Positions 8,706-16,706 of a DNA stretch of 34,991 nt are shown piece by piece. The position numbers were made by a program, and so were the translations under genes. The notes beneath the pieces were generated by a model that was given only the letters and a program-made list of their open reading frames with translations, ran no database searches and was not told the origin of the DNA. Each line of letters opens with the position of its first letter. Within the stretch, counting starts at the first letter, position 1. Origin of the DNA: Bacteroidales bacterium. GTDB lineage: Bacteria > Bacteroidota > Bacteroidia > Bacteroidales > UBA12077. The stretch lies in assembly GCA_028282785.1 (NCBI GenBank), contig JANQHE010000036.1, positions 1 through 34,991 of the forward strand, written 5' to 3'.

Positions 8706-9512
8706 ATGCTCTTATCATTAATTCTGTCCATATTGATAAGTACTTTTTTTTCTGTTCAACAACAAGCAGAGATAAAATTACAACAAGAAATAAAAATTAA
8801 TGCTGAAAATTTCACCGTTGATCCATTGGGATACCTTTATCTCATAAATGGTACTGAATTAAAAAAAATCGAACTGAAAACGAATAAAGAAAGGAATTTT
8901 AGCACCATACTTTCAGGAGAAATATATTCAGTTGATGTTTCCGATCCTTTCAGAACATTACTTTTTTATAAAGATTTTAACAGGATTGAGTGGTTAGATA
9001 AAAATCTATCTTCAATTGTAAGTTCCATTTCACTGGATGATTTAGGATATTATCAGGTTGCAGCGGTTTGTCAGTCTGTTAACGGAGGATTTTGGTTATT
9101 TGATCAAAGTTTACATCAAATAGTTTATATAGATAAAAACCTGAAAACAGTTAATAAAAGTGCTCAATTATCGGAGATGATCGATCAAAATTCGGATACG
9201 TATCAGGTATATATGCTGGAAAAAAATGATTATATTTATCTGGGTATAAATAGTAAAGAGATATTATTGTTCGATAGTTATGGTACGTATATCAAGACTT
9301 TCCCATTAAATTATAAAGAGAAATTTCAGGTAAATAATGGAACCATAATTTATTACAATGGTGAGAGTTTGAATTTTTATAATACAAGTAGCTATACGGA
9401 AGAAAAAATAACATTACAGGAACAAAATACAGAACAGGTAATATTTGAGAATAAGAGAATCTTTATACAAACGAAAGAAAAAATTACTATTTATCAACCG
9501 ATTAATTTTTAA
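8706..9512 (+). CDS. Exported beta-propeller-like protein of unknown function
   Basis: A 268-residue protein starting with a hydrophobic export signal (MLLSLILSILISTFFS) 8 bases after the GH3 stop. The mature part is a series of short beta blades, for example VDPLGYLYLINGTELKKIEL, DFNRIEWLDKNLSSI, NGGFWLFDQSLHQIVYIDKN and YIYLGINSKEILLFDSYG, spaced like an NHL or six-blade propeller. No catalytic motif or lipobox is evident. Tight coupling to the GH3 gene suggests they are co-expressed, but I know of no defined function for this family. Confidence 0.7.
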   Translation: MLLSLILSILISTFFSVQQQAEIKLQQEIKINAENFTVDPLGYLYLINGTELKKIELKTNKERNFSTILSGEIYSVDVSDPFRTLLFYKDFNRIEWLDKNLSSIVSSISLDDLGYYQVAAVCQSVNGGFWLFDQSLHQIVYIDKNLKTVNKSAQLSEMIDQNSDTYQVYMLEKNDYIYLGINSKEILLFDSYGTYIKTFPLNYKEKFQVNNGTIIYYNGESLNFYNTSSYTEEKITLQEQNTEQVIFENKRIFIQTKEKITIYQPINF

Positions 9513-9523
9513 AGAGTATAGTA

Positions 9524-9769
9524 GTGAAAAAGAGAATAGTTGAAAAGGATGAAAATTTAAAAAGGGTACATCGTAAATCTATTTTGTTTAATAAAAGGGA
9601 AATTCAGGCCATAGATCACTATTGCAAAAGATATAAAATAAGGAATAAATCGAAATTTATGCGTGAGATGATCATAACCTCTGTTCTAAAAAAGTTTGAT
9701 GAGGATTATCCGTCACTATTCGAGAAAAAACCTACTTTATTTAACCAGAATTTGAAAAGAAAAATTTAG
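9524..9769 (+). CDS. Small basic ribbon-helix-helix-like protein
   Basis: An 81-residue, lysine- and arginine-rich protein with a GTG start: it is the only in-frame start that keeps the conserved-looking beginning, as the next methionine is residue 46. The segment KSILFNKREIQAIDHYCKRY, then KSKFMREMIITSVLKKF, has the strand-helix-helix pattern of ribbon-helix-helix DNA-binding proteins (residues about 19-58). It lies 11 bases after the propeller gene and 3 bases before the kinase gene, so it could be an operon-internal regulator. The fold assignment rests on pattern only; no toxin partner is adjacent. Confidence 0.7.
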   Translation: MKKRIVEKDENLKRVHRKSILFNKREIQAIDHYCKRYKIRNKSKFMREMIITSVLKKFDEDYPSLFEKKPTLFNQNLKRKI

Positions 9770-9772
9770 CAT

Positions 9773-10414
9773 ATGACAAAAGATAACTCAAATGGAGCAA
9801 TGCATATTGCAATTGCTGGAAATATAGGCTCGGGAAAAACTACCCTGGCAGGATTGTTATCAAAACACTACAACTGGCAGGCGCATTTTGAAGATGTTGA
9901 TGATAATCCATATCTGAATGATTTTTACGAAGATATGCAGCGTTGGTCCTTTAATCTGCAGGTTTATTTTTTAAACAGTCGGTTAAATCAGATATTAAAA
10001 ATCAGAAAATCCGGGAAAACAGTAGTCCAGGATAGAACCATTTATGAGGATGCATACATATTTGCACCCAATTTACATTCCATGGGATTAATGTCAACTC
10101 GGGATTTTGAAAATTATTTTACTCTTTTCAATTTAATGACATCTCTTATTCAACCACCGGATCTGTTGATTTATTTAAGAGCTACGGTACCAACTTTAGT
10201 AAATCAAATTCAAAAAAGAGGACGTGAATATGAGAATTCTATCCGGTTAGATTATCTTAAAAGATTAAATGAAAGATACGAAGCCTGGATTGGAACTTAC
10301 AACTTAGGAAAATTATTAATAATAGACGTAGATAATTTGAACTTTACAGAAGTGAAAGAAGATTTAAGTAGCATTATTAGTAAAATAGATGCTGAAATAC
10401 ATGGCTTGTTTTAA
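9773..10414 (+). CDS. Deoxynucleoside kinase
   Basis: A 213-residue P-loop kinase. It phosphorylates deoxynucleosides (deoxyadenosine, deoxyguanosine or deoxycytidine depending on the member) to monophosphates in the salvage pathway. The Walker A loop GNIGSGKT is at 16-23, followed by FEDVDDNPYLNDFYED (substrate-contacting acidic region), the DRTIYEDAYIFA motif (about 87-98, the family's DRS/DRT motif) and an arginine-rich lid, KRGREYENSIRLDYLKRLNERY. The ATG at 9773 is 3 bases from the preceding stop; a second methionine (residue 10) directly before the first strand is an alternative start. It is the last gene of the GH3 operon and is followed by a strong terminator. Confidence 0.9.
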   Translation: MTKDNSNGAMHIAIAGNIGSGKTTLAGLLSKHYNWQAHFEDVDDNPYLNDFYEDMQRWSFNLQVYFLNSRLNQILKIRKSGKTVVQDRTIYEDAYIFAPNLHSMGLMSTRDFENYFTLFNLMTSLIQPPDLLIYLRATVPTLVNQIQKRGREYENSIRLDYLKRLNERYEAWIGTYNLGKLLIIDVDNLNFTEVKEDLSSIISKIDAEIHGLF

Positions 10415-10435
10415 ATATAAATATTTATATGTGTG

Positions 10436-10466
10436 AAAGGCCGGATAATTTCCGGCCTTTTGTATT
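10436..10466 (+). terminator. Strong GC-rich terminator between convergent genes
   Basis: A perfect 10-bp stem (AAAGGCCGGA at 10436-10445 with TCCGGCCTTT at 10451-10460) and a 5-base loop, then TTTGTATTTT. The T-tract favours the + strand; the minus-strand side has no T run, although the hairpin could also slow transcription coming from kbl. Confidence 0.85.
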
Positions 10467-10484
10467 TTAAGAATGATTGAAAAA

Positions 10485-11675
10485 TTATTTCAATACGCCT
10501 AATTCTTTACCTACCTTAGTAAATGCTGCAACTGCTTTATCCAAATGTTCCTTTTCGTGTCCGGCAGAAATCTGAACTCGGATGCGTGCCTGTTCTTTTG
10601 GAACAACAGGATAATAGAATCCAATTACATAAATTCCTTCTTCAAGAAGTTTTGCTGCAAAATCCTGAGACAACTTAGCATCATATAACATTACAGCTAA
10701 AATTGCGGATTCACTAGGTTTAATGTCAAAACCGGCAGCAATCATTTTTTCTTTAAAGTATTTAGTATTATCTACTAATTTATCATGTAAATCATTCGAT
10801 TCTTCAAGCATTTTAAATACTTCAATACCAGCAGAGGCTACAGAAGGAGGAATTGAATTTGAAAATAAATACGGACGAGAACGCTGGCGTAACATATCAA
10901 TGATTTCTTTACGCCCGGTTGTGAAACCACCGATTGCACCACCAAATGCTTTACCTAAAGTACCGGTAATGATATCAATTTTTCCTCTTAAATTATATAA
11001 CTCAGAAACACCTTTTCCTGTCTTTCCAACAACTCCGGCAGAGTGGCATTCGTCTACCATTACCAAAGCATCGTATTTTTCTGCCAGCTCACAAATTTTA
11101 TCCATTGGAGCAACGTGTCCGTCCATCGAGAAAACACCATCAGTTACGATTATTCTGTAACGATGTGTTTGAGCAACTTTTAATTGATCTTCAAGATCTT
11201 CCATGTCAGCCGATTCGTAACGGAAGCGATGAGCTTTACATAATCTTACACCATCAATTATTGAAGCATGATTAAGTGTATCTGAAATAATTGCATCCTC
11301 ACTGGTTAAAAGAGGCTCGAAAACACCACCATTTGCATCAAAACAAGCGGCATATAAAATCGTATCTTCTGTTCCAAAGTAATCTGCAATTCGTCTTTCA
11401 AGTTCCTTATGCAAGTCTTGGGTTCCACAAATAAATCGAACTGATGACATACCATAACCATGAGTGTCTAATGCATCTTTTGCCGCCTCAATTAATCTTG
11501 GATGGTTTGATAACCCCAGATAATTGTTTGCACAAAAGTTTAATACATCTTGGCCGGTATTTACTTTAATATCAGCTTTTTGGGGACTTACAATGATGCG
11601 CTCTTTTTTATACAGTCCGGCATTTTCAATAGCCTCCAATTCAGCTTTTAGGTGATCTTTAATTTTTCCGTACAT
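10485..11675 (-). CDS. kbl: Glycine C-acetyltransferase (2-amino-3-ketobutyrate CoA ligase)
   Basis: A 396-residue PLP enzyme of the alpha-oxoamine synthase family, the usual Kbl length. It interconverts glycine plus acetyl-CoA with 2-amino-3-ketobutyrate, normally the second step of threonine breakdown. Visible active-site elements are NYLGLSNHP, GYGMSSVRFICGTQD (74-87), AACFDANGG, NHASIIDGVRLC (135-146), VDECHSAG with Asp208 and His211, GTLGKAFGG with the PLP lysine Lys242, and ARIRVQISAGHE near the C-terminus. No threonine dehydrogenase gene is adjacent; the gene appears monocistronic. A TAnnTTTG box lies about 65 bases upstream. A second, divergent copy is at 16707-17954. Confidence 0.96.
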   Translation of the reverse strand: MYGKIKDHLKAELEAIENAGLYKKERIIVSPQKADIKVNTGQDVLNFCANNYLGLSNHPRLIEAAKDALDTHGYGMSSVRFICGTQDLHKELERRIADYFGTEDTILYAACFDANGGVFEPLLTSEDAIISDTLNHASIIDGVRLCKAHRFRYESADMEDLEDQLKVAQTHRYRIIVTDGVFSMDGHVAPMDKICELAEKYDALVMVDECHSAGVVGKTGKGVSELYNLRGKIDIITGTLGKAFGGAIGGFTTGRKEIIDMLRQRSRPYLFSNSIPPSVASAGIEVFKMLEESNDLHDKLVDNTKYFKEKMIAAGFDIKPSESAILAVMLYDAKLSQDFAAKLLEEGIYVIGFYYPVVPKEQARIRVQISAGHEKEHLDKAVAAFTKVGKELGVLK

Positions 11676-11741
11676 GATACCCTAATGTTTTTAGTTTTTT
11701 AAACAGATTATATATTGATTGTCTGTATGATCAAATCGGCG

Positions 11742-11749
11742 CAAATGTA
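11742..11749 (-). promoter_or_regulatory. -7 promoter element of kbl
   Basis: On the minus strand this reads TACATTTG, a full match to the Bacteroidota -7 consensus TAnnTTTG, followed by GCG. It lies 67 bases before the kbl ATG. No TTG is found at the 19-base spacing, so only the -7 element is claimed. The rest of the 267-base kbl-mqo gap is AT-rich without a gene. Confidence 0.5.
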
Positions 11750-11942
11750 ATGTAAAATTCAAGAATTCTTTAGGACATTTCTCATGTTTTAGATCATTAT
11801 TATTATTGCGTTTAAAGCCTCGTTTTAGTTGCTTATAATACAATTATTTATAGTATTTGTTTATTAAATATTTTAAGCTAATAGTATTAAATATTTAAAT
11901 ATTTAGATTTTTTTTATCTTAGTACAGCTAAAATATTTACCT

Positions 11943-13418
11943 ATGAAGACCCAAAACGATGTTACAATTATTGGTGCCGGCATAATGGGCGCCACTATGG
12001 GTATTATGATGAAGAAACTGATGCCCGAATCAAAAATTACTATTTATGAAAAGTTAAACAAAGTTGCTGCCGAAAGCTCCGATTCATGGAATAATGCGGG
12101 AACAGGTCATTCGGCATTCTGTGAGTTGAATTATACTCCTCAACAAAAAGATGGCTCAATTAACATTGACAAGGCTTTAACAATTGCTTCTTCTTTCGAA
12201 ATTTCCCGACAGTTCTGGGCCTATCTGAAAGAAGAGAATGTATTAACCGAACCTTTTATCAAAACAGTTCCTCATATGAGTTTCGTATGGGGAGAGGATA
12301 ATATTAATTTTCTTCGAAAACGTCATGAGGCCATGACTAAGTATGCTCTTTTTGAGGCCATGAAATATTCCGAGGATTTTGATGAAGTTGCAACTTGGGT
12401 TCCAATGATGATGAAAGGGAGAGATAGAAATGAGCGTATGGGAGTAACCCGGATGCAGGCAGGTACCGATGTTAACTTTGATGTAATTACAAAAGGAATG
12501 ATCGCTTTTCTTGAAAAAGCTGATGGAGTTGAAGTTTACTTAAATTATCAGGTTAAAAACTTGTATAAGCAAAAAGATGGAAGTTGGAACATCAAGGTAA
12601 AAGATAGAAATACCGGTAAAGTAAAAATTACTAATACAAAATTTGTATTTATTGGAGCTGGTGGTGGTTCATTACCATTATTGCAAAAATCAGGAATTAA
12701 AGAGGGGAAAGGATATGGAGGATTTCCGGTAAGTGGAAAGTTTATGAAATGTATGAATCCTGATGTAATTAAAGATCATAGAGCTAAGGTTTATGGTAAG
12801 GCTGCAGAAGGATCACCTCCAATGTCTATGCCTCATTTGGATGAACGAAGAATAAATGGAGAAGGTTCTTTATTGTTTGGGCCATATGCCGGAATGTCAA
12901 TGAAATTCTTGAAAACCGGTTCAGGATTGGATTTAACAAAATCATTGAGGTTTAATAATATTCGCCCGATGCTTGCTGTTGCAAAAAATGAATTTGGATT
13001 GATCAAATATCTTGTAGGACAAGTGATGCAATCAAAAACAGATCGATTTAAGTTCCTTAAATTGTATTTCCCTGAGGCTAAGGAAGAAGATTGGGAATTA
13101 TACACAGCTGGCCAAAGAGTACAAATCATGAAGAAGGATAAAGAAAAGGGTGGCGTATTAAAATTAGGTACTGAAATAATCAACAGCGCAGATGGCACTT
13201 TAGCTGCTTTGTTAGGGGCTTCGCCCGGAGCATCAACAGCTGTAACTACAATGTTTGAAGTGTTAGAGAAATGCTTTGCTGATGAAATGGCATCAGGAAA
13301 CTGGAAAGAAAAAATAGCAGAGATGATTCCAAGTTATGGAAAATCTTTAATCGATGATGCGGAGCTATGCAGAAAAACCAGAAAGGCAACAGCAAAGGTT
13401 TTGGAACTTGAAGAATAA
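11943..13418 (+). CDS. mqo: Malate:quinone oxidoreductase
   Basis: A 491-residue FAD enzyme. Mqo oxidises malate to oxaloacetate at the inner face of the membrane and passes electrons to the quinone pool, replacing or assisting NAD-malate dehydrogenase in the TCA cycle. The sequence opens with the FAD-binding loop VTIIGAGIMGATMG (7-20), then the family-typical SSDSWNNAGTGHSAFCELNYTP, and later VFIGAGGGSLPLLQKSGI, GYGGFPVSG, LLFGPYAGMS and LLGASPGASTAV near the C-terminus. All are characteristic of Mqo rather than other FAD dehydrogenases. It is divergent from kbl and followed by its own terminator, so it is monocistronic. A weak TATCTTAG box at 11915-11922 could be its -7 element. Confidence 0.96.
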   Translation: MKTQNDVTIIGAGIMGATMGIMMKKLMPESKITIYEKLNKVAAESSDSWNNAGTGHSAFCELNYTPQQKDGSINIDKALTIASSFEISRQFWAYLKEENVLTEPFIKTVPHMSFVWGEDNINFLRKRHEAMTKYALFEAMKYSEDFDEVATWVPMMMKGRDRNERMGVTRMQAGTDVNFDVITKGMIAFLEKADGVEVYLNYQVKNLYKQKDGSWNIKVKDRNTGKVKITNTKFVFIGAGGGSLPLLQKSGIKEGKGYGGFPVSGKFMKCMNPDVIKDHRAKVYGKAAEGSPPMSMPHLDERRINGEGSLLFGPYAGMSMKFLKTGSGLDLTKSLRFNNIRPMLAVAKNEFGLIKYLVGQVMQSKTDRFKFLKLYFPEAKEEDWELYTAGQRVQIMKKDKEKGGVLKLGTEIINSADGTLAALLGASPGASTAVTTMFEVLEKCFADEMASGNWKEKIAEMIPSYGKSLIDDAELCRKTRKATAKVLELEE

Positions 13419-13440
13419 TTTAAGATTATATTAAGCAGAA

Positions 13441-13468
13441 AGCGCAACTATTTAGTTGTGCTTTTTTC
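13441..13468 (+). terminator. Terminator of mqo
   Basis: A 9-bp stem with one G-T wobble (13441-13449 with 13454-13462), a 4-base loop and a T run at 13462-13467. It starts 22 bases after the mqo stop. Confidence 0.8.
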
Positions 13469-13839
13469 TTTAATTCAAAAAATATTTCAGTTGCTTCTGC
13501 AATAACGGAATCAAAGGATGTAGAGCAAAATGATCATTTCTTTGTACGATCTAACCGAAAAATGATCAAAATAAATTTTAATGAAATTAAATATATCGAA
13601 AGTCTTAGTGATTATATTAAAATTCTTTTAAAAGAAAAACAGTTTTAACACGCGAAACGATTTCAAATATTGAAGCAAAATTACCGCAGAAAAATTTCAT
13701 TAGAATACACCGGTCATATATAATCTCAATGGTTAATATTAACTCCTATACCAACAAAGGTGTTGAAATAGAAGGTAACGAAATTCCTATAAGCAGGAGT
13801 TATAAAGATAGTGTTTTAAAAAGGCTCCAAATGAAATAG
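13469..13839 (+). pseudogene. Remnant of a LytTR-type response regulator (DNA-binding domain only, frameshifted)
   Basis: The region between the mqo terminator and the carbonic anhydrase gene translates as a LytTR DNA-binding domain split over two frames. The first part (codons in phase with 13640) reads HFFVRSNRKMIKINFNEIKY and then IESLSDYIKILLKEKQF before a TAA at 13646. The second begins at 13642 with VLTRETISNIEAKLPQKNF, continues IRIHRSYIISMVN and ISRSYKDSVLKRLQMK, and ends at TAG 13837-13839. One deleted base near 13640 explains the shift. There is no receiver domain and no proper start upstream: the homology begins directly after the mqo terminator, so the 5' part is lost. A LytTR regulator would bind promoter repeats; this copy cannot make a full protein. 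Confidence 0.78.
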
Positions 13840-13850
13840 TAAAATTAAAT

Positions 13851-14384
13851 TTAAATAAAATAAAGTAAATTATCGTCAACATTATATAGCATTGGAGCAA
13901 TTTCTAGTTTAGGATATAGCACTTGTAAACGTTTAGTTTCCTGAATAATGAAATCCACTTCATTCCCAATTTCAGATTCTGCTGACTCTGTATTAAACTG
14001 TTTTTGAGCTTGTTGTATACTCCAGCCTGCATTTTTAACCAAACCTTGAATAAATTGATCTTTTCGTTCAATCAAGTTTGACATTCCACATTGGTTATGT
14101 CCTATTAAAGCCATATGTTGAATATTGCCTAGCGCAATAGCATATGAAATTTTAAATTCGTTATATTTCATATTTGCACCACCGGCACGAACAACAAAAG
14201 CAAATTTTCTTGGAATGCGCAATTGAATTCGATTATCTATACAAGTGCCAATTATTAATTCTGGTTTTTCGGAAATATCCAAAGTTTTTTGAAAGTTTTG
14301 ATATTCCATGAGTTTAGAGATGGGAGAGTTTTGGTATTTGGAAGGAATCTCTTTCACTGAATTTATGGTAGTTAACGGATCCAT
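13851..14384 (-). CDS. Small beta-class carbonic anhydrase-like protein
   Basis: A 177-residue protein from the ATG at 14384; a TTG six codons upstream (14402) would add MNCFFT but is less likely. The beta-carbonic anhydrase zinc signature is intact: C-x-D-x-R in GTCIDNR (Cys48, Asp50, Arg52) and H-x-x-C in GHNQCGM (His96, Cys99), with VVRAGGANM between them as in the family. The enzyme would interconvert CO2 and bicarbonate in the cytosol. It is shorter than typical beta-CA proteins (about 200-230), with a reduced N-terminal arm, and belongs to the divergent small group, so activity is inferred from the metal ligands. It may share a message with the phytase-like gene 94 bases upstream. Confidence 0.82.
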   Translation of the reverse strand: MDPLTTINSVKEIPSKYQNSPISKLMEYQNFQKTLDISEKPELIIGTCIDNRIQLRIPRKFAFVVRAGGANMKYNEFKISYAIALGNIQHMALIGHNQCGMSNLIERKDQFIQGLVKNAGWSIQQAQKQFNTESAESEIGNEVDFIIQETKRLQVLYPKLEIAPMLYNVDDNLLYFI

Positions 14385-14478
14385 AGTAAAAAAACAATTC
14401 AAATTAAAAACTTGTTTGTAAACATATTAAAAAAGAACGTAAAAAACACTCATTTAATTATTTGATTAACTCTGAAAT

Positions 14479-15477
14479 TTAGTTTTTATTAAGGTATAAT
14501 TCAAAATGAAATAGAAGAGTTTTTTGATTCTTATTCCGATCACCATTATCATCAGTGATTATTATTACATATTCTTTCCCATTAATAGAATATGAAGCTA
14601 TACCTTCAAAATTATCTAATAATTTCGATTCAGGTGTAGTGATTATTTCATCAGGTATAATAGTTCGAGAATTTAAGTCCTTCTTTTTAATTAGGCTTAA
14701 TCTAAATGTAGTTTCACCATTATATGTTTTTTCAAGAATTAGAATATCTCCGGATTGCAAGGTAGTTGCACCTTTGATATCTTCTAAACTGGCAATATAA
14801 TTCATTTTTTTAATTGAGCCTGTTTCAGGATTCAGCAGCCAGGCTTCTCTAGATTTTTGGCCTGTGTTTTTTTCATAAATTGCTAATAAATGATTCTCTT
14901 GGGTAAGAGTTAAAGCTTCTATACCGGCATTATGTCTTTTGGGGAAATTATCCAATTCGAAGGTGTCAATAGGAGTACATCGTTTTTCGCCGCTCTTTAT
15001 GCAACTTATATCATAGGAGAATAATTTATTATCTTCATCAAATGAAATATATAAAGTGTTATGATTCCAGGCTAATGATTCAATTTCACCTGAAATTACC
15101 TCTTTTTCAAAATCTAAGAACTGCCCTTTTTTATCTATGTCGGCATTTATTAAATTTTGATTTTCATCATAGAAAAGATCAAACTGAAACCACCGAGATC
15201 GATTTTCTATATTAAAATTTTGTTTGGAACTATAATCCGAAATAGCAACTAACCTTTTTCCATCATTAGATACCCAAAGAGCAGATAAGCCTCCAAATTT
15301 ATCTTTATCGCTGGTTTCAAGGACTAATCCTCCTTTGAAAGTAATCTGGGTATTGGATAGACCTTCATAAATGCTATTAGAGTTGTTTTCTATATTCCAT
15401 TTTGATGATTGGATGTTTTGACCGGATAGAGTAATTGTAAAAAAAAGAAAAAAAATTATTAGATCTACTTTTCTCAT
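14479..15477 (-). CDS. Secreted phytase-like esterase domain protein
   Basis: A 332-residue exported protein with a clear signal peptide (MRKVDLIIFFLFFTITLSG, cleavage near residue 20). The mature part matches the 'esterase-like activity of phytase' domain: FGGLSALWVSNDGKRLVAIS, GEIESLAWNHNTLYISFDED, NAGIEALTLTQENHLLAIYE and the C-terminal DNFEGIASYSINGKEYVIII followed by TDDNGDRNKNQ. These repeated SA/EAL plus acidic loops form a propeller with metal-binding carboxylates. The true substrate of the family is poorly defined; phosphate-ester hydrolysis in the periplasm is possible. The 234 bases upstream contain no other gene. Confidence 0.82.
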   Translation of the reverse strand: MRKVDLIIFFLFFTITLSGQNIQSSKWNIENNSNSIYEGLSNTQITFKGGLVLETSDKDKFGGLSALWVSNDGKRLVAISDYSSKQNFNIENRSRWFQFDLFYDENQNLINADIDKKGQFLDFEKEVISGEIESLAWNHNTLYISFDEDNKLFSYDISCIKSGEKRCTPIDTFELDNFPKRHNAGIEALTLTQENHLLAIYEKNTGQKSREAWLLNPETGSIKKMNYIASLEDIKGATTLQSGDILILEKTYNGETTFRLSLIKKKDLNSRTIIPDEIITTPESKLLDNFEGIASYSINGKEYVIIITDDNGDRNKNQKTLLFHFELYLNKN

Positions 15478-15711
15478 AATTCGAATTTTAGATTAATATT
15501 AAATACTATCCTAATTCGAAATCAAATATTTATAAGCCCTTGCTTGATTTACAAAAATTTAGGAAAGTGTACTATGAAATTACAAAATTACAGGATAAAG
15601 TCAATGGTTTGTATATTAAATAATTATGAATTTAAGATACTTTCTAAAAAAAAGTTAATTTTCTAACAGAATTAGTGAATGGAAAATTCGATTCTATCAT
15701 AACAAATCTTT

Positions 15712-16611
15712 TTAAGAAACATCTTTTCCGGTTGAGGCAGTATAAATCCTGAACCATTGTTCTAAAGTCATTTTAATATCTAAAGCATCAACTGCATTTT
15801 TAATGCGCTCAATACGCCTGGAGCCAACAATTGGTAAAATTCCAACAGGGTGATTTAATAACCAGGCATAAATTACTTTATCAACTGACTCAATATTTAG
15901 TTCTTCTACAATATCCAATAAAACTTTGTAAATTCGCTGTGATTTTTCATCCGGAGGATCTAATAGTTTTCCTCCAGACAAAGGTGACCAAGCCATTGGT
16001 TTAATACTTTCTTTTAAGAAGAAATCCATATTACCGTTTTCAAAATTATCTAAGCAATATGGTGATATTTCCACCTGGTTAGTTACTAAATCTTCATCTG
16101 TAAAAGAGTTCAACATTTCAAACTGTAAAGGACTGAAATTTGACACTCCACAGTGCAGAACTTTTCCACTTATTTTTAGATATGAAAATGCTCTTGCCAC
16201 TTCTTCCGGATCAAAAAAATGAGATGGACGATGCAATAATAATAAATCTATGTAGTCAGTTTTTAAGTTCTTCAATGATCTGTCAACGGATTCTACAATA
16301 TGTTCGTAGGAATAGTCGTAATGTTTTAACTTTCTTTCCGGGTATTTATTTGAGATCAACTTAATTCCGCATTTTGTAATGATCTGAATTTTCTTCCTTA
16401 ATTCTTTCTTTAGGTTCAAAGTATTACCAAATAATTCTTCACATGTGTAATCACCATAAATGTCGGCATGATCGAAACTAGTGATTCCAAGTTCCGTAAC
16501 CTGGTCTGTTAATTTTAGAAGCTCTTTTGAAGATAAATTCCATTCTGCTAAACGCCAGTGCCCATGAACAATACGAGAAAGTTCCAGTTCTTCGGTTAAT
16601 TTGGTTTTCAT
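15712..16611 (-). CDS. Aldo/keto reductase (YdhF-like)
   Basis: A 299-residue TIM-barrel oxidoreductase using NADPH. The catalytic tetrad is complete: Asp47 and Tyr52 in SFDHADIYGDY, Lys80 in IITKCGI and His127 in LLLLHRPS. The later FSPLQFEMLN, LVTNQVEISPYCL, AWSPLSGGKLL and PIVGSRRIERIKNA segments form the coenzyme site, and the overall sequence resembles E. coli YdhF. The carbonyl substrate cannot be inferred. It lies just downstream of the Kbl-like operon but is separated from it by a terminator (16654-16684), so it is probably expressed on its own. The 234-base stretch 15478-15711 beyond it shows nothing recognisable. Confidence 0.9.
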   Translation of the reverse strand: MKTKLTEELELSRIVHGHWRLAEWNLSSKELLKLTDQVTELGITSFDHADIYGDYTCEELFGNTLNLKKELRKKIQIITKCGIKLISNKYPERKLKHYDYSYEHIVESVDRSLKNLKTDYIDLLLLHRPSHFFDPEEVARAFSYLKISGKVLHCGVSNFSPLQFEMLNSFTDEDLVTNQVEISPYCLDNFENGNMDFFLKESIKPMAWSPLSGGKLLDPPDEKSQRIYKVLLDIVEELNIESVDKVIYAWLLNHPVGILPIVGSRRIERIKNAVDALDIKMTLEQWFRIYTASTGKDVS

Positions 16612-16653
16612 TTTTGATGGTTTAAAGAATAAATATACAAATTATGTATATAG

Positions 16654-16684
16654 AAAAAACAAAAGCTGCCCGATTTAAGCAGCT
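16654..16684 (-). terminator. Terminator of the acpS-acs-acp-kbl2 operon
   Basis: On the minus strand a perfect 6-bp stem, AGCTGC with GCAGCT (16679-16684 and 16664-16669), is followed by TTTTGTTTTTT. It lies 23 bases after the stop of the Kbl-like gene. Confidence 0.75.
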
Positions 16685-16706
16685 CTGTTTTATAATTTTA
16701 TTGGGA

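Noticed and set aside
10723-11160. 145-codon + strand open frame inside kbl
   Set aside because: It is the antisense shadow of a highly conserved enzyme gene and its product is low in plausible domain structure.
14385-14402. TTG start adding six residues to the carbonic anhydrase
   Set aside because: A normal ATG at 14384 gives the same domain; the added MNCFFT has no family support.
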